DNA of 5,870 nt from Streptomyces lilacinus (GTDB lineage Bacteria; Actinomycetota; Actinomycetes; Streptomycetales; Streptomycetaceae), in the NCBI GenBank assembly GCA_000715685.1, contig KL569472.1, positions 1-5,870 on the forward strand, written 5' to 3'. Below, in pieces: positions 1-5,646 of the stretch (its first letter is position 1; each line of letters opens with the position of its first letter). The translations under genes were made by a program, and so were the position numbers. The notes under the pieces are model-generated. The model was not told where the DNA came from and ran no database searches. It saw only the letters and a program-made list of their open reading frames with translations.

Positions 1-603
1 GCCCAGCAGGTGCAGCAGCTGGCCCAGCAGGCGCCGCGGCAGGGCGCGGCCGAGCCGGTCATGCCGTGGAAGCCGCCGGTCGACGACCCCTTCCTGCGCG
101 CCGCGCAGGAGCAGGGCCGGCCCGCCGCGCTGGGCCGCCGGCTGGGCGCGCGGCTGCTGGACACGGCCGTGCTGGGCGGCCTGGTGGCCACCGTGGCCGT
201 GCCGCTGTGGGGCAAGTCGGTCGAGCACATCGACGAGAAGGTGGAGCAGGCCCGGCAGACCGGCCGGACGGTGACGGTCTGGCTGCTCGACGGCACGACG
301 GGCACGTATCTGGCCATTGTGCTCGCCGTCCTGCTCGTGGGCGGGGTGCTCTACGAGGCCCTGCCGGTCGCCAAGTGGGGGCGCACGCTGGGCAAGAAGG
401 TGTTCGGCGTGCGGGTGTTGGACATCGAGTCGCACGACACGACCTCGTTCGGGGCGGCGCTGCGCAGGTGGCTCGTCTACAGCGGGCTGGGCGTGTTGGC
501 CGTGGGCGTGCTGGGGGTGCTGTGGTGTCTGTTCGACCGGCCGTGGCGCCAGTGCTGGCACGACAAGGCGGCGAGGACGTTCGTGGCGGCGGCGAAGGGC
601 TGA
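1..603 (+). CDS. RDD-family integral membrane protein, 5' end cut by window edge
   Basis: The frame is open from base 1, so the true start probably lies outside the window. A GTG at base 10 is the first possible internal start and is used here for numbering. The visible N-terminus is Gln/Pro/Ala-rich and soluble-looking. It is followed by the RDD pattern: GRRLGARLLD (R48, D51) leading into a first hydrophobic helix (about 49-67), a charged loop, a second helix (about 99-118), the GRTLGKKVFGVRVL motif, a third helix (about 157-174), and the closing DRPWRQCWHDKAARTFV with two conserved Asp (D177, D185). RDD proteins are small three-helix membrane proteins whose biochemical role is mostly unclear; some have been linked to ion transport. 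A second RDD gene follows 76 bp downstream on the same strand, so co-transcription is plausible. Family assignment is confident; specific function is unknown. Confidence 0.9.
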   Translation, partial: AQQVQQLAQQAPRQGAAEPVMPWKPPVDDPFLRAAQEQGRPAALGRRLGARLLDTAVLGGLVATVAVPLWGKSVEHIDEKVEQARQTGRTVTVWLLDGTTGTYLAIVLAVLLVGGVLYEALPVAKWGRTLGKKVFGVRVLDIESHDTTSFGAALRRWLVYSGLGVLAVGVLGVLWCLFDRPWRQCWHDKAARTFVAAAKG

Positions 604-643
604 GGCGGCGGGCGGGCGCGCTGACTCGAACGGCATACGGCCG

Positions 644-655
644 GATGCGCGCATC
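644..655. repeat. 12-bp perfect palindrome between the two RDD genes
   Basis: GATGCGCGCATC reads the same on both strands. It lies 24 bp before the start codon of the second RDD gene, in a 76-bp gap with no clear promoter and no strong ribosome binding site. It could be a protein-binding site or a small hairpin in a readthrough message. In such GC-rich DNA it may equally be chance. Confidence 0.3.
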
Positions 656-679
656 GGATCGCTGGGGTCCACTGGGGCC

Positions 680-1420
680 ATGAGCACCGATCAGCCGCGG
701 GATGACGAGGACCCGTTCCAGAAACGGCCGAACGAGCCCCAGGAGCCCTCGCAGCCCCCACCGTACCCGGGCTCCGGGGCGGGCGGCGGTCCCGGTGGTG
801 GTTCGGGCGGTCCCGGCGGCCCGTACGGCGGCGGCCCCTACGGCCCCGGCCCGGGCCAGGGCGGCCCGTACGGCGGTGGCCCGTACGGCGGCGGTCCCTA
901 CGGCGGTGGCCCGTACGGCGACCAGTACGGCGCGGCCGATCCGCTCGCGGGCATGCCGCCGCTCGCCAACCGCTTCCGGCGGCTGATCGCGCGGATCATC
1001 GACGGGCTGATCGTGAGCATCCCCGTGAGCCTGGTCTTCTGGCTCGCGACCTGGGGGCACCGCCCCTGGGAGTGGAACGACACCAACCAGAGCCGGCAGA
1101 CGGGGCTGTCCATCATCATCGCCCTCGTCTACTTCCTCTACGAGGGGCTCATGCTGACCACGCGCGGTCAGACCCTCGGCAAGATGGCGATGAGCATCCG
1201 CGTCGCGATGCTGGACAACGGCGCGATCCCCGAGGGCAGGCCGGGCTGGACGCGCGCCGCGGTGTACTCGCTGCCCCAGGTCATCCCCTGCTGCGGCTTC
1301 GTCTTCTGGCTGGTGAACGTGCTGTGGTGCACCTGGGACCAGCCGTACCACCAGTGCATCCACGACAAGGCGGCGAAGACCGTCGTGGTGTCGACGGTGG
1401 AGCACCGAGCTCGGCCGTGA
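680..1420 (+). CDS. RDD-family membrane protein with Gly/Pro/Tyr-rich N-terminal tail
   Basis: This encodes 246 residues from ATG 680; no alternative start was seen upstream in this frame before sequence belonging to the first RDD gene. Residues 1-30 are acidic and proline-rich. Residues 31-84 are a low-complexity Gly/Pro/Tyr segment with PYGGG repeats. The RDD domain begins near residue 96: NRFRRLIARIID (R105, D108), helix 1 (about 107-124), helix 2 (about 142-160), the RGQTLGKMAMSIRV motif (from R162), helix 3 (about 198-216), and the closing WDQPYHQCIHDKAAKTVVV (D220, D229). It resembles its upstream neighbour in the membrane domain but has a different tail, suggesting an old tandem duplication. 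Many actinobacterial RDD proteins carry similar Pro/Gly-rich tails, presumably cytoplasmic and disordered. The Shine-Dalgarno is weak, which would fit translation coupled to the upstream gene. The substrate or partner is not known. Confidence 0.93.
   Translation: MSTDQPRDDEDPFQKRPNEPQEPSQPPPYPGSGAGGGPGGGSGGPGGPYGGGPYGPGPGQGGPYGGGPYGGGPYGGGPYGDQYGAADPLAGMPPLANRFRRLIARIIDGLIVSIPVSLVFWLATWGHRPWEWNDTNQSRQTGLSIIIALVYFLYEGLMLTTRGQTLGKMAMSIRVAMLDNGAIPEGRPGWTRAAVYSLPQVIPCCGFVFWLVNVLWCTWDQPYHQCIHDKAAKTVVVSTVEHRARP
821..919 (+). repeat. In-frame 15-bp tandem repeat coding for PYGGG
   Basis: Units beginning at 866, 881, 896 and 911 (the last partial) each read Pro-Tyr-Gly-Gly-Gly, with synonymous changes at proline and glycine codons. 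Two related units begin at 821 and 836, separated from the rest by a Pro/Gly/Gln insert. Because the unit is a multiple of three, gain or loss of copies changes tail length without breaking the frame. Synonymous variation between copies argues that the array is not a very recent expansion. Confidence 0.85.
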
Positions 1421-1470
1421 GGTGGGCCCGGCCGTGAAGTGAACTCAGCTGTGACCTCAGCCGTGGAGTG
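1414..1470 (+). repeat. Degenerate direct repeat of GCCGTGA at the convergent gene ends
   Basis: Four copies of GCCGTGA or a one-base variant start at 1414, 1431, 1448 and 1460, so the first two intervals are 17 bp and the third is 12 bp. Three of the copies are followed by a GTG (GCCGTGAgGTG, GCCGTGAaGTG, GCCGTGGaGTG). The first copy contains the stop codon of the second RDD gene, and the last runs into the 3' end of the minus-strand membrane protein gene. It looks like a decayed short duplication; no function can be assigned. Confidence 0.4.
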
Positions 1471-1717
1471 AGTGCTCCGGCGCGCAGGCGTGCGCCGGGG
1501 TGCGGCGCCGTGGCAACGAGTCGGTGGCCGCGGCCCGTTCGCGTGGCGCGCGCCGTCCGACCGCCAGGGCGACGGTCACGCCGAGGGCGAGCGCGGCCAG
1601 GGCGACGGCGGCGAGCGCGGGACCCGAGCCTGCGCCGGACAGCAGCAGCATGGCGAGGGTGGCGAAGACGACGGTGGCCGATCCGTAGACGATCTGTGCA
1701 GGAGTCGGACGCGACAT
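1457..1717 (-). CDS. Small two-helix membrane protein of unknown function
   Basis: This encodes 86 residues, starting MSRPTPAQIVYG. The start at 1717 is preferred because GAGGA lies about 11 bases upstream (plus-strand 1729-1733). The frame stays open back to 1933, but that extension is hydrophilic, poorly protein-like and would run across the operator-like repeats. Two hydrophobic stretches, about residues 10-29 and 32-53, are joined by a short Gly/Ser/Pro turn and suggest a helical hairpin in the membrane. They are followed by a basic, Arg-rich C-terminal tail of about 33 residues, presumably cytoplasmic. I recognise no catalytic motif. The gene converges with the second RDD gene (36 bp between stops) and diverges from the metalloprotease gene. 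A possible promoter and a tandem palindrome lie just upstream. Confidence 0.72.
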   Translation of the reverse strand: MSRPTPAQIVYGSATVVFATLAMLLLSGAGSGPALAAVALAALALGVTVALAVGRRAPRERAAATDSLPRRRTPAHACAPEHSLHG

Positions 1718-1780
1718 GGCGGGATCCGTCCTCAAGGCATCGGTATGGGGGAGCGAGACAAGGGGGAGCGGAGTCGCGGC

Positions 1781-1806
1781 TGGTACGTACCGCTGGTATG
1801 TACCGC
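1781..1806. promoter_or_regulatory. Tandem 13-bp palindromic operator-like repeat
   Basis: Two adjacent copies of TGGTACGTACCGC occur, the second with one C-to-T change (TGGTATGTACCGC). The core GGTACGTACC is a perfect 10-bp palindrome; GGTATGTACC keeps all but one symmetric pair. A direct repeat of palindromes at 13-bp spacing is the layout expected for two repressor dimers, as in many TetR-type operators. On the minus strand it begins about 7 bp downstream of a possible -10 hexamer, so binding there would block transcription of the small membrane protein gene. The regulator is unknown and no regulator gene lies in the window. Confidence 0.55.
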
Positions 1807-1811
1807 ATTCG

Positions 1812-1840
1812 ACTCTACGGTGCTCTCTGCCCGAGGGGAA
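1812..1840 (-). promoter_or_regulatory. Possible promoter for the small membrane protein gene
   Basis: On the minus strand a TAGAGT hexamer (plus-strand 1812-1817) fits the TANNNT form of the main Streptomyces sigma factor -10 box. A weak -35 candidate, TTCCCC (1835-1840), lies 17 bases upstream. The -35 matches only about half of TTGACA. The main support is position: the tandem palindrome covers the expected transcription start region. Confidence 0.3.
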
Positions 1841-1931
1841 CTGGCGGTAAGCGTGACCTAACCCACGGTACTTGGAGCATAAGGGGCGCGCGGGGGCATT
1901 CGGAGTGTCAGGGAGTGAGCTGTTCCCGCCC

Positions 1932-1970
1932 ATTAACGCCCGTTATCCGCAACTTAAAGGCCGGATAACG
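1932..1970. promoter_or_regulatory. 9-bp inverted repeat within phased A/T blocks upstream of the metalloprotease
   Basis: CGTTATCCG (1941-1949) and CGGATAACG (1962-1970) are perfect inverted repeats with their starts 21 bp apart, about two helical turns. The same stretch can be read as four 7-mers spaced 10-11 bp: ATTAACG (1932), GTTATCC (1942), CTTAAAG (1953) and GATAACG (1964). Such phasing puts the A/T steps on one face of the helix and is typical of cooperative binding by a dimeric or response-regulator-type protein. It ends 93 bp before the metalloprotease start codon, a plausible place for an activator or repressor. The binding protein is unknown. Confidence 0.5.
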
Positions 1971-2046
1971 TACTTGCTCTGACGTGCTCAGTCAAGATCT
2001 GTCTTTTCTTGCGTCTCTCCGGTCAAATACCTCCACAGTTCTTACT

Positions 2047-2054
2047 GGGGAGGA
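2047..2054 (+). promoter_or_regulatory. Ribosome binding site fixing the GTG start of the metalloprotease
   Basis: GGGGAGGA sits with about 10 bases between its GGAGG core and the GTG at 2064. This choice gives a protein that starts directly with a typical signal peptide (basic n-region, Ala/Val core). Confidence 0.8.
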
Positions 2055-2063
2055 CATTCACAA

Positions 2064-4475
2064 GTGAAGATCAGCCAACGGAGGGTCGCCCGATCCGCCG
2101 CGGTGGCCGTCGTGGCCGCGGCCCTCGGCACGGGCACCCTGTCGGCAGGGATCGCGCAGGCCGCGGGCACGACCAGCCCGGCCGACCGTCCCGTCACGAT
2201 CGAGCGTCAGGACCCGGCGCAGGTCAAGCGGGGCGCGGAGCACGACCTCAAGGGCCCGTACAGCAAGAAGCACGACGCCCAGCGCAAGGCCGCGCTGGAG
2301 CAGGTCATCGCCGGCGACGCCAAGGCGGAGCAGCGCGGCGCGTCCAAGGTCGTCCAGCTCGGCAAGGGGAAGTACGTCGAGCTCGCCCGCGAGAAGACCG
2401 ACAAGATATTCACGATCCTGGTCGACTTCGGCGACAAGGTCGACGACACGACCATGTACGACCCGGACGGCCCCGACGGCCCGAAGCCGCCCGTCAAGAA
2501 GTACGGCGGCAGCGCGGGCCCGGCGCACAACACGATAGACAAGCCGGACCGTGCCAAGGACAACAGCACGGCCTGGGAGAAGGACTACAACCGCCAGTAC
2601 TTCCAGGACCTGTACTTCTCGCACGACAAGGACAAGGAGTCCCTGGCGAAGTACTACGAGAAGCAGTCCTCGGGCCGCTACTCGGTCGACGGTCAGGTCA
2701 CCGACTGGGTCAAGGTCCCCTGGAACGAGGCCCGTTACGGCTCCAACTACTGCGGCTCCACCAACTGCCCCAGCGCCTGGGACCTCGTCCGCGACGGCGT
2801 GAACCAGTGGGTCAAGAACCAGCAGGCCGCCGGTCGCAGCGACGCCGACATCAAGGCGGAGCTGGCCAAGTACGACCAGTGGGACCGCAACGACTACGAC
2901 GGCGACGGCAACTTCAACGAGCCCGACGGTTACATCGACCACTTCCAGATCGTCCACGCCGGCGAGGACGAGTCCGCGGGCGGCGGCAAGCAGGGCAAGG
3001 ACGCCATCTGGGCCCACCGTTGGTACGCCTACGGCTCCGACGCCGGCAAGACCGGCCCCGCCAACAACAAGGCGGGCGGCACCCAGATCGGCGACACCGG
3101 CATCTGGGTCGGCGACTACACCATGCAGCCCGAGAACGGCGGCCTCGGTGTCTTCGCCCACGAGTACGGCCACGACCTGGGCCTCCCCGACGAGTACGAC
3201 ACCACCGGCACCGGTGAGTCCTCCGTCGCCTTCTGGTCCCTGATGTCCTCCGGCTCCTGGCTCGGCGAGGGCAAGAACACCATCGGCGACCTCCCCGGCG
3301 ACATGAGCGCCTGGGACAAGCTGCAGCTCGGCTGGCTCAACTTCGACAAGGCCAAGGCCGCGACGAAGTCGACCCACAAGCTGGGCGTCGCCGAGTACAA
3401 CACCAAGGACAAGCAGGCGCTCGTCGTCGACCTCCCCGCCAAGAAGGTCACCACCGACGTCGTCAAGCCCGCCGAGGGCGCCAACCAGTGGTGGAGCGGC
3501 CAGGGCGACGACCTGAAGAACACCCTCTCCCGCAGCGTCGACCTCACCGGCAAGTCCAAGGCCTCCCTGGACCTGTCCGGCTGGTGGGACATCGAGGAGA
3601 ACTACGACTACCTCTACGCCGAGGTCTCCACGGACGGCGGCGCCAACTGGGTCCCGGTCGACGGCACCGCCGACGGCAAGGCCATCACCCGCGACGGCGG
3701 CGACAAGCCGGCCCTGACCGGTGTCTCCGGCGCGTACAAGAAGCTGTCGTACCCGCTCGACGCCTACGCCGGCAAGAAGATCGACCTGCGCTTCCGCTAC
3801 GCCACCGACGGCGGCACCTCCGGCAAGGGCTTCACCGCCGACGCCATCACGCTGACCGCCGACGGCGCCGCGCTCCTCACCGACGGCGCCGAGAACGGCG
3901 ACAACGGCTGGACGGTCAAGGGCTTCTCGCGCATCGGCGCCTCCTTCACCAAGGAGTACCCGCAGTACTACATCGCCGAGAACCGCCAGTACGTCTCCTA
4001 CGACCGGACGCTGCGCACCGGCCCGTACAACTTCGGCTGGAAGAGCACCAAGCCGGGCTGGGTCGAGCACTACCCGTACCAGACCGGTCTGCTGATCTGG
4101 CAGTGGGACACCTCGCAGGTGGACAACAACGTCGGCGTCCACCCGGGCACCGGCCGCATCCTGCCGATCGACGCCCACCCTCAGGTCGAGAAGTGGGCCG
4201 ACGGCTCGATCATGCGCAACCGCTTCCAGGCGTACGACTCGACGTTCAGCTGGTTCCCGACCGCCGGTTACACCGTGCACAGCGACGGCGTGGCCGCCCG
4301 CGTCAAGGGCAAGCTGGGTGCTCCGGTCTTCGACGACCACAAGAACACCTACTACGACGCGTCGAACCCCACCGGTGGCGTGAAGATCACCGACACCAAC
4401 ACCCGGATCCGGATCCTCACCCAGGCGCCGAGTGGCTCGACCATGACGCTCCAGGTGGGCCCGTCCACCAAGTGA
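2064..4475 (+). CDS. Secreted M6-family zinc metalloprotease, immune inhibitor A-like
   Basis: This encodes 803 residues, a usual length for immune inhibitor A (InhA) proteases. An N-terminal Sec-type signal peptide (basic n-region KISQRRVAR, Ala/Val-rich core) has a likely cleavage after AQA at residue 33. A charged propeptide-like stretch follows, then the M6 catalytic domain (roughly 110-430). The zinc site is HEYGHDLGLPDE: H366 and H370 as ligands, E367 as catalytic base, with the third ligand likely D376, since M6 enzymes end this motif in Asp. A Met-turn, SLMSSGSW, centres on M394. DYDGDGNFNEPDGYID (277-292) is acidic and calcium-site-like. A jelly-roll/MAM-like domain begins near W476-W477, and a C-terminal VEG-type region contains LLIWQWDTS (676-684) and DNNVGVHPG (687-695). 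The family degrades extracellular proteins; Bacillus InhA cleaves insect antimicrobial peptides. In a soil actinomycete, protein scavenging or developmental proteolysis is more likely, which is inference. The gene appears to stand alone, with its own leader and terminator. Confidence 0.96.
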   Translation: MKISQRRVARSAAVAVVAAALGTGTLSAGIAQAAGTTSPADRPVTIERQDPAQVKRGAEHDLKGPYSKKHDAQRKAALEQVIAGDAKAEQRGASKVVQLGKGKYVELAREKTDKIFTILVDFGDKVDDTTMYDPDGPDGPKPPVKKYGGSAGPAHNTIDKPDRAKDNSTAWEKDYNRQYFQDLYFSHDKDKESLAKYYEKQSSGRYSVDGQVTDWVKVPWNEARYGSNYCGSTNCPSAWDLVRDGVNQWVKNQQAAGRSDADIKAELAKYDQWDRNDYDGDGNFNEPDGYIDHFQIVHAGEDESAGGGKQGKDAIWAHRWYAYGSDAGKTGPANNKAGGTQIGDTGIWVGDYTMQPENGGLGVFAHEYGHDLGLPDEYDTTGTGESSVAFWSLMSSGSWLGEGKNTIGDLPGDMSAWDKLQLGWLNFDKAKAATKSTHKLGVAEYNTKDKQALVVDLPAKKVTTDVVKPAEGANQWWSGQGDDLKNTLSRSVDLTGKSKASLDLSGWWDIEENYDYLYAEVSTDGGANWVPVDGTADGKAITRDGGDKPALTGVSGAYKKLSYPLDAYAGKKIDLRFRYATDGGTSGKGFTADAITLTADGAALLTDGAENGDNGWTVKGFSRIGASFTKEYPQYYIAENRQYVSYDRTLRTGPYNFGWKSTKPGWVEHYPYQTGLLIWQWDTSQVDNNVGVHPGTGRILPIDAHPQVEKWADGSIMRNRFQAYDSTFSWFPTAGYTVHSDGVAARVKGKLGAPVFDDHKNTYYDASNPTGGVKITDTNTRIRILTQAPSGSTMTLQVGPSTK

Positions 4476-4499
4476 CCGGGTGACACCGCAGGTCACAGC

Positions 4500-4538
4500 C
4501 GTTCGGCCGGCGCCCGTCTGGCGGGCGCCGGCCGAACG
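4500..4538 (+). terminator. Strong hairpin terminator after the metalloprotease
   Basis: A perfect 17-bp stem (4500-4516 pairing with 4522-4538) has a 5-base TCTGG loop and begins 24 bp after the stop codon. There is no U-tract, which is usual for hairpin terminators in Streptomyces. A smaller hairpin, GTGAC / GTCAC (4480-4484 and 4492-4496), sits between the stop codon and the main stem. Confidence 0.85.
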
Positions 4539-4609
4539 TGCCGACAATGCCTCTCATGATGGTCTTATGGACGCCACCGCCCCCGCCCTCGGCGCGGGGG
4601 TGAGGCGGG

Positions 4610-4930
4610 ATGGCAGGCGGAGGATTCGCCCGGCTCCCCGACGGCAGCGTGGTCGTCGCCCTGGCCCTGGCCGCCCCGCCGGACGGCGCCGTCGCCCCGG
4701 GGGCGCGCGTACGCGTCCTGGTGCGCGCCGCGAACCGGCAGCGCGCCCTCACCCGGCTGCGCAACCTCGGGCTGCGCGCCGTCTACCTGCGCGGCAACAG
4801 CGAGCCGCCCACGCCGGACGAGATCACGGCCGTGCTGCACCACCCGGACGGCCTGCTGTGGCGGTCCCTGCCGCACGCCGACAACGAGTCCTGGCACCCG
4901 ATCGCCCACCTGCTGCGGGCCCGGGCCTGA
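4610..4930 (+). CDS. Conserved-looking hypothetical protein, 106 residues
   Basis: I do not recognise this protein. It starts MAGGGFARLPDG at ATG 4610; an in-frame TGA at 4601-4603 rules out a longer product. A short-spaced GAGG (4602-4605) is the only visible ribosome binding site. The protein is soluble, with no signal peptide or membrane helix. A beta-like N-terminal strand (SVVVALALA) is followed by a basic segment (RVRVLVRAANRQRALTRLRNLGLRAVYLRG) and a C-terminus rich in His/Trp (HHPDGLLWRSLPHADNESWHPIAHLLRARA). Third codon positions are strongly G/C, supporting real coding. It lies downstream of the metalloprotease terminator and converges on pncA with only 16 bp between stops. A competing plus-strand frame across the same bases gives an Arg/Pro-rich, non-protein-like translation and was not called. 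Confidence 0.72.
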   Translation: MAGGGFARLPDGSVVVALALAAPPDGAVAPGARVRVLVRAANRQRALTRLRNLGLRAVYLRGNSEPPTPDEITAVLHHPDGLLWRSLPHADNESWHPIAHLLRARA

Positions 4931-4946
4931 GGCTTCCCGGCCCCGC

Positions 4947-5540
4947 CTAACCGCCCTGCACGACCGGCTTGCCGCTGAGCTCCACGCCCGCCTCGCGCAG
5001 GTCCTCCAGCGTCCGCTCGGTGGTCTCCCGGGCCACGCCCGCGGTCAGGTCCAGCAGCACGCGGGTCTCGAAGCCCTCGCGGCGGGCGTCCAGCGCGGTC
5101 TCCCGGACGCAGTGGTCCGTCGCGATCCCCACCACGTCCAGCTCGGTGACCCCGCGCCCGCGCAGCCAGTCCGCGAGCCCGGCGCCCGTCTCGTCGGTGC
5201 CCTGGAAGGCGCTGTAGCCCTCCTCGTAGGCGCCCTTGTCGAAGACGGCCTGGACGGCCCCCGAGGTGATGGCGGGCGTCAGGTTGGGGTGGAAGCCGCT
5301 GCCCTCGGTGCCGGCCACGCAGTGCCGGGGCCAGGAGCGCGCGAAGTCCGGGCTGTCCGAGAAGTGCTCGCCGGGGTCGATGTGCATGTCGCGCGAGGCG
5401 ACGACGTGCGCGTATCCCGCGGGTGCCTCGCCGACCAGGTCGGTTATGGCCGCGGCCACGTCGGCGCCGCCGGCCACCGCGAGGCTGCCGCCCTCGCAGA
5501 AGTCGTTCTGCACGTCGACGATGATCAGTGCACGGGTCAT
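4947..5540 (-). CDS. pncA: Nicotinamidase (isochorismatase-like hydrolase)
   Basis: This encodes 197 residues. It hydrolyses nicotinamide to nicotinate and ammonia in cytoplasmic NAD salvage. The catalytic triad is visible: D9 in VDVQNDF, K102 in FDKGAY and C144 in GIATDHCVRETAL, where IA at 139-140 is the expected cis-peptide position. The metal-binding set D51, H53, H59 and H73 matches the Asp-His-His-His pattern of PncA. These residues distinguish it from generic isochorismatases. The start ATG at 5540 has AAAGGA 8 bases upstream. Immediately upstream on the same strand is the end of a nicotinate phosphoribosyltransferase gene, the next step of the pathway, 106 bp away, so the two are probably expressed together. 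The sequence looks intact. By family knowledge such enzymes also activate pyrazinamide. Confidence 0.95.
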   Translation of the reverse strand: MTRALIIVDVQNDFCEGGSLAVAGGADVAAAITDLVGEAPAGYAHVVASRDMHIDPGEHFSDSPDFARSWPRHCVAGTEGSGFHPNLTPAITSGAVQAVFDKGAYEEGYSAFQGTDETGAGLADWLRGRGVTELDVVGIATDHCVRETALDARREGFETRVLLDLTAGVARETTERTLEDLREAGVELSGKPVVQGG

Positions 5541-5563
5541 GGTGCAGATCCTTTGGTGAGGGG

Positions 5564-5604
5564 CCCTCGGCCGACGGTGCGGATCAGCCCTGTGTGACCG
5601 AGGG
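5564..5604 (-). promoter_or_regulatory. Possible hairpin in the pncB-pncA gap
   Basis: In the 106-bp gap, CCCTCGG (5564-5570) and CCGAGGG (5598-5604) form a perfect 7-bp inverted repeat with a 27-base loop. An alternative 6-bp stem (5569-5574 with 5584-5589, one G-U pair) overlaps one arm, so the two cannot form together. It could be a weak terminator, a processing site or an attenuator. Short stems like this are common by chance at this GC content. Confidence 0.25.
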
Positions 5605-5646
5605 TAATGAGTCGGGCGGCGATGCGGGAGGGCGCTCAGGGGGCCC

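Larger units (their letters stand above)
1718..2063. other. Divergent intergenic region of 346 bp
   Basis: This region separates the minus-strand membrane protein gene from the plus-strand metalloprotease gene. The left half holds a tandem 13-bp palindromic element (1781-1806) and a possible minus-strand promoter (1812-1840). The right half is clearly more A/T-rich than its surroundings and holds the 9-bp inverted repeat and phased A/T blocks (1932-1970), followed by a pyrimidine-rich leader ending in a strong ribosome binding site. I see no additional convincing gene. No clear consensus promoter could be fixed for the metalloprotease. Confidence 0.7.

Noticed and set aside
59..1405. A 448-residue minus-strand open frame opposite both RDD genes
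   Set aside because: It is compositionally biased (Arg/Ala/Pro), spans two well-supported plus-strand genes, and has no recognisable domain.
1718..1933. A longer start for the small membrane protein
   Set aside because: The extra 72 residues are hydrophilic and irregular and would cover the operator-like repeats. The ATG at 1717 has a properly placed GAGGA.
1974..2028. A consensus promoter for the metalloprotease
   Set aside because: TTGCTC at 1974 and several A/T-containing hexamers near 1993-2028 were tried, but no -35/-10 pair with good matches and 16-18 bp spacing was found.
2064..2160. A twin-arginine export signal on the metalloprotease
   Set aside because: There is an RR pair (SQRRVARS), but it lacks the hydrophobic positions expected after the twin arginine; a Sec-type signal fits better.
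2058..4547. A very long minus-strand open frame opposite the metalloprotease, Val/Leu/Gly-rich
   Set aside because: Long antisense open frames are expected opposite GC-rich genes with strong third-position bias. The plus-strand protein has a signal peptide, a zinc site and full family architecture.
4480..4950. A 156-residue Arg/Pro-rich plus-strand frame over the hypothetical gene
   Set aside because: It would start inside the terminator region and its composition is that of an out-of-frame translation of GC-rich coding DNA.
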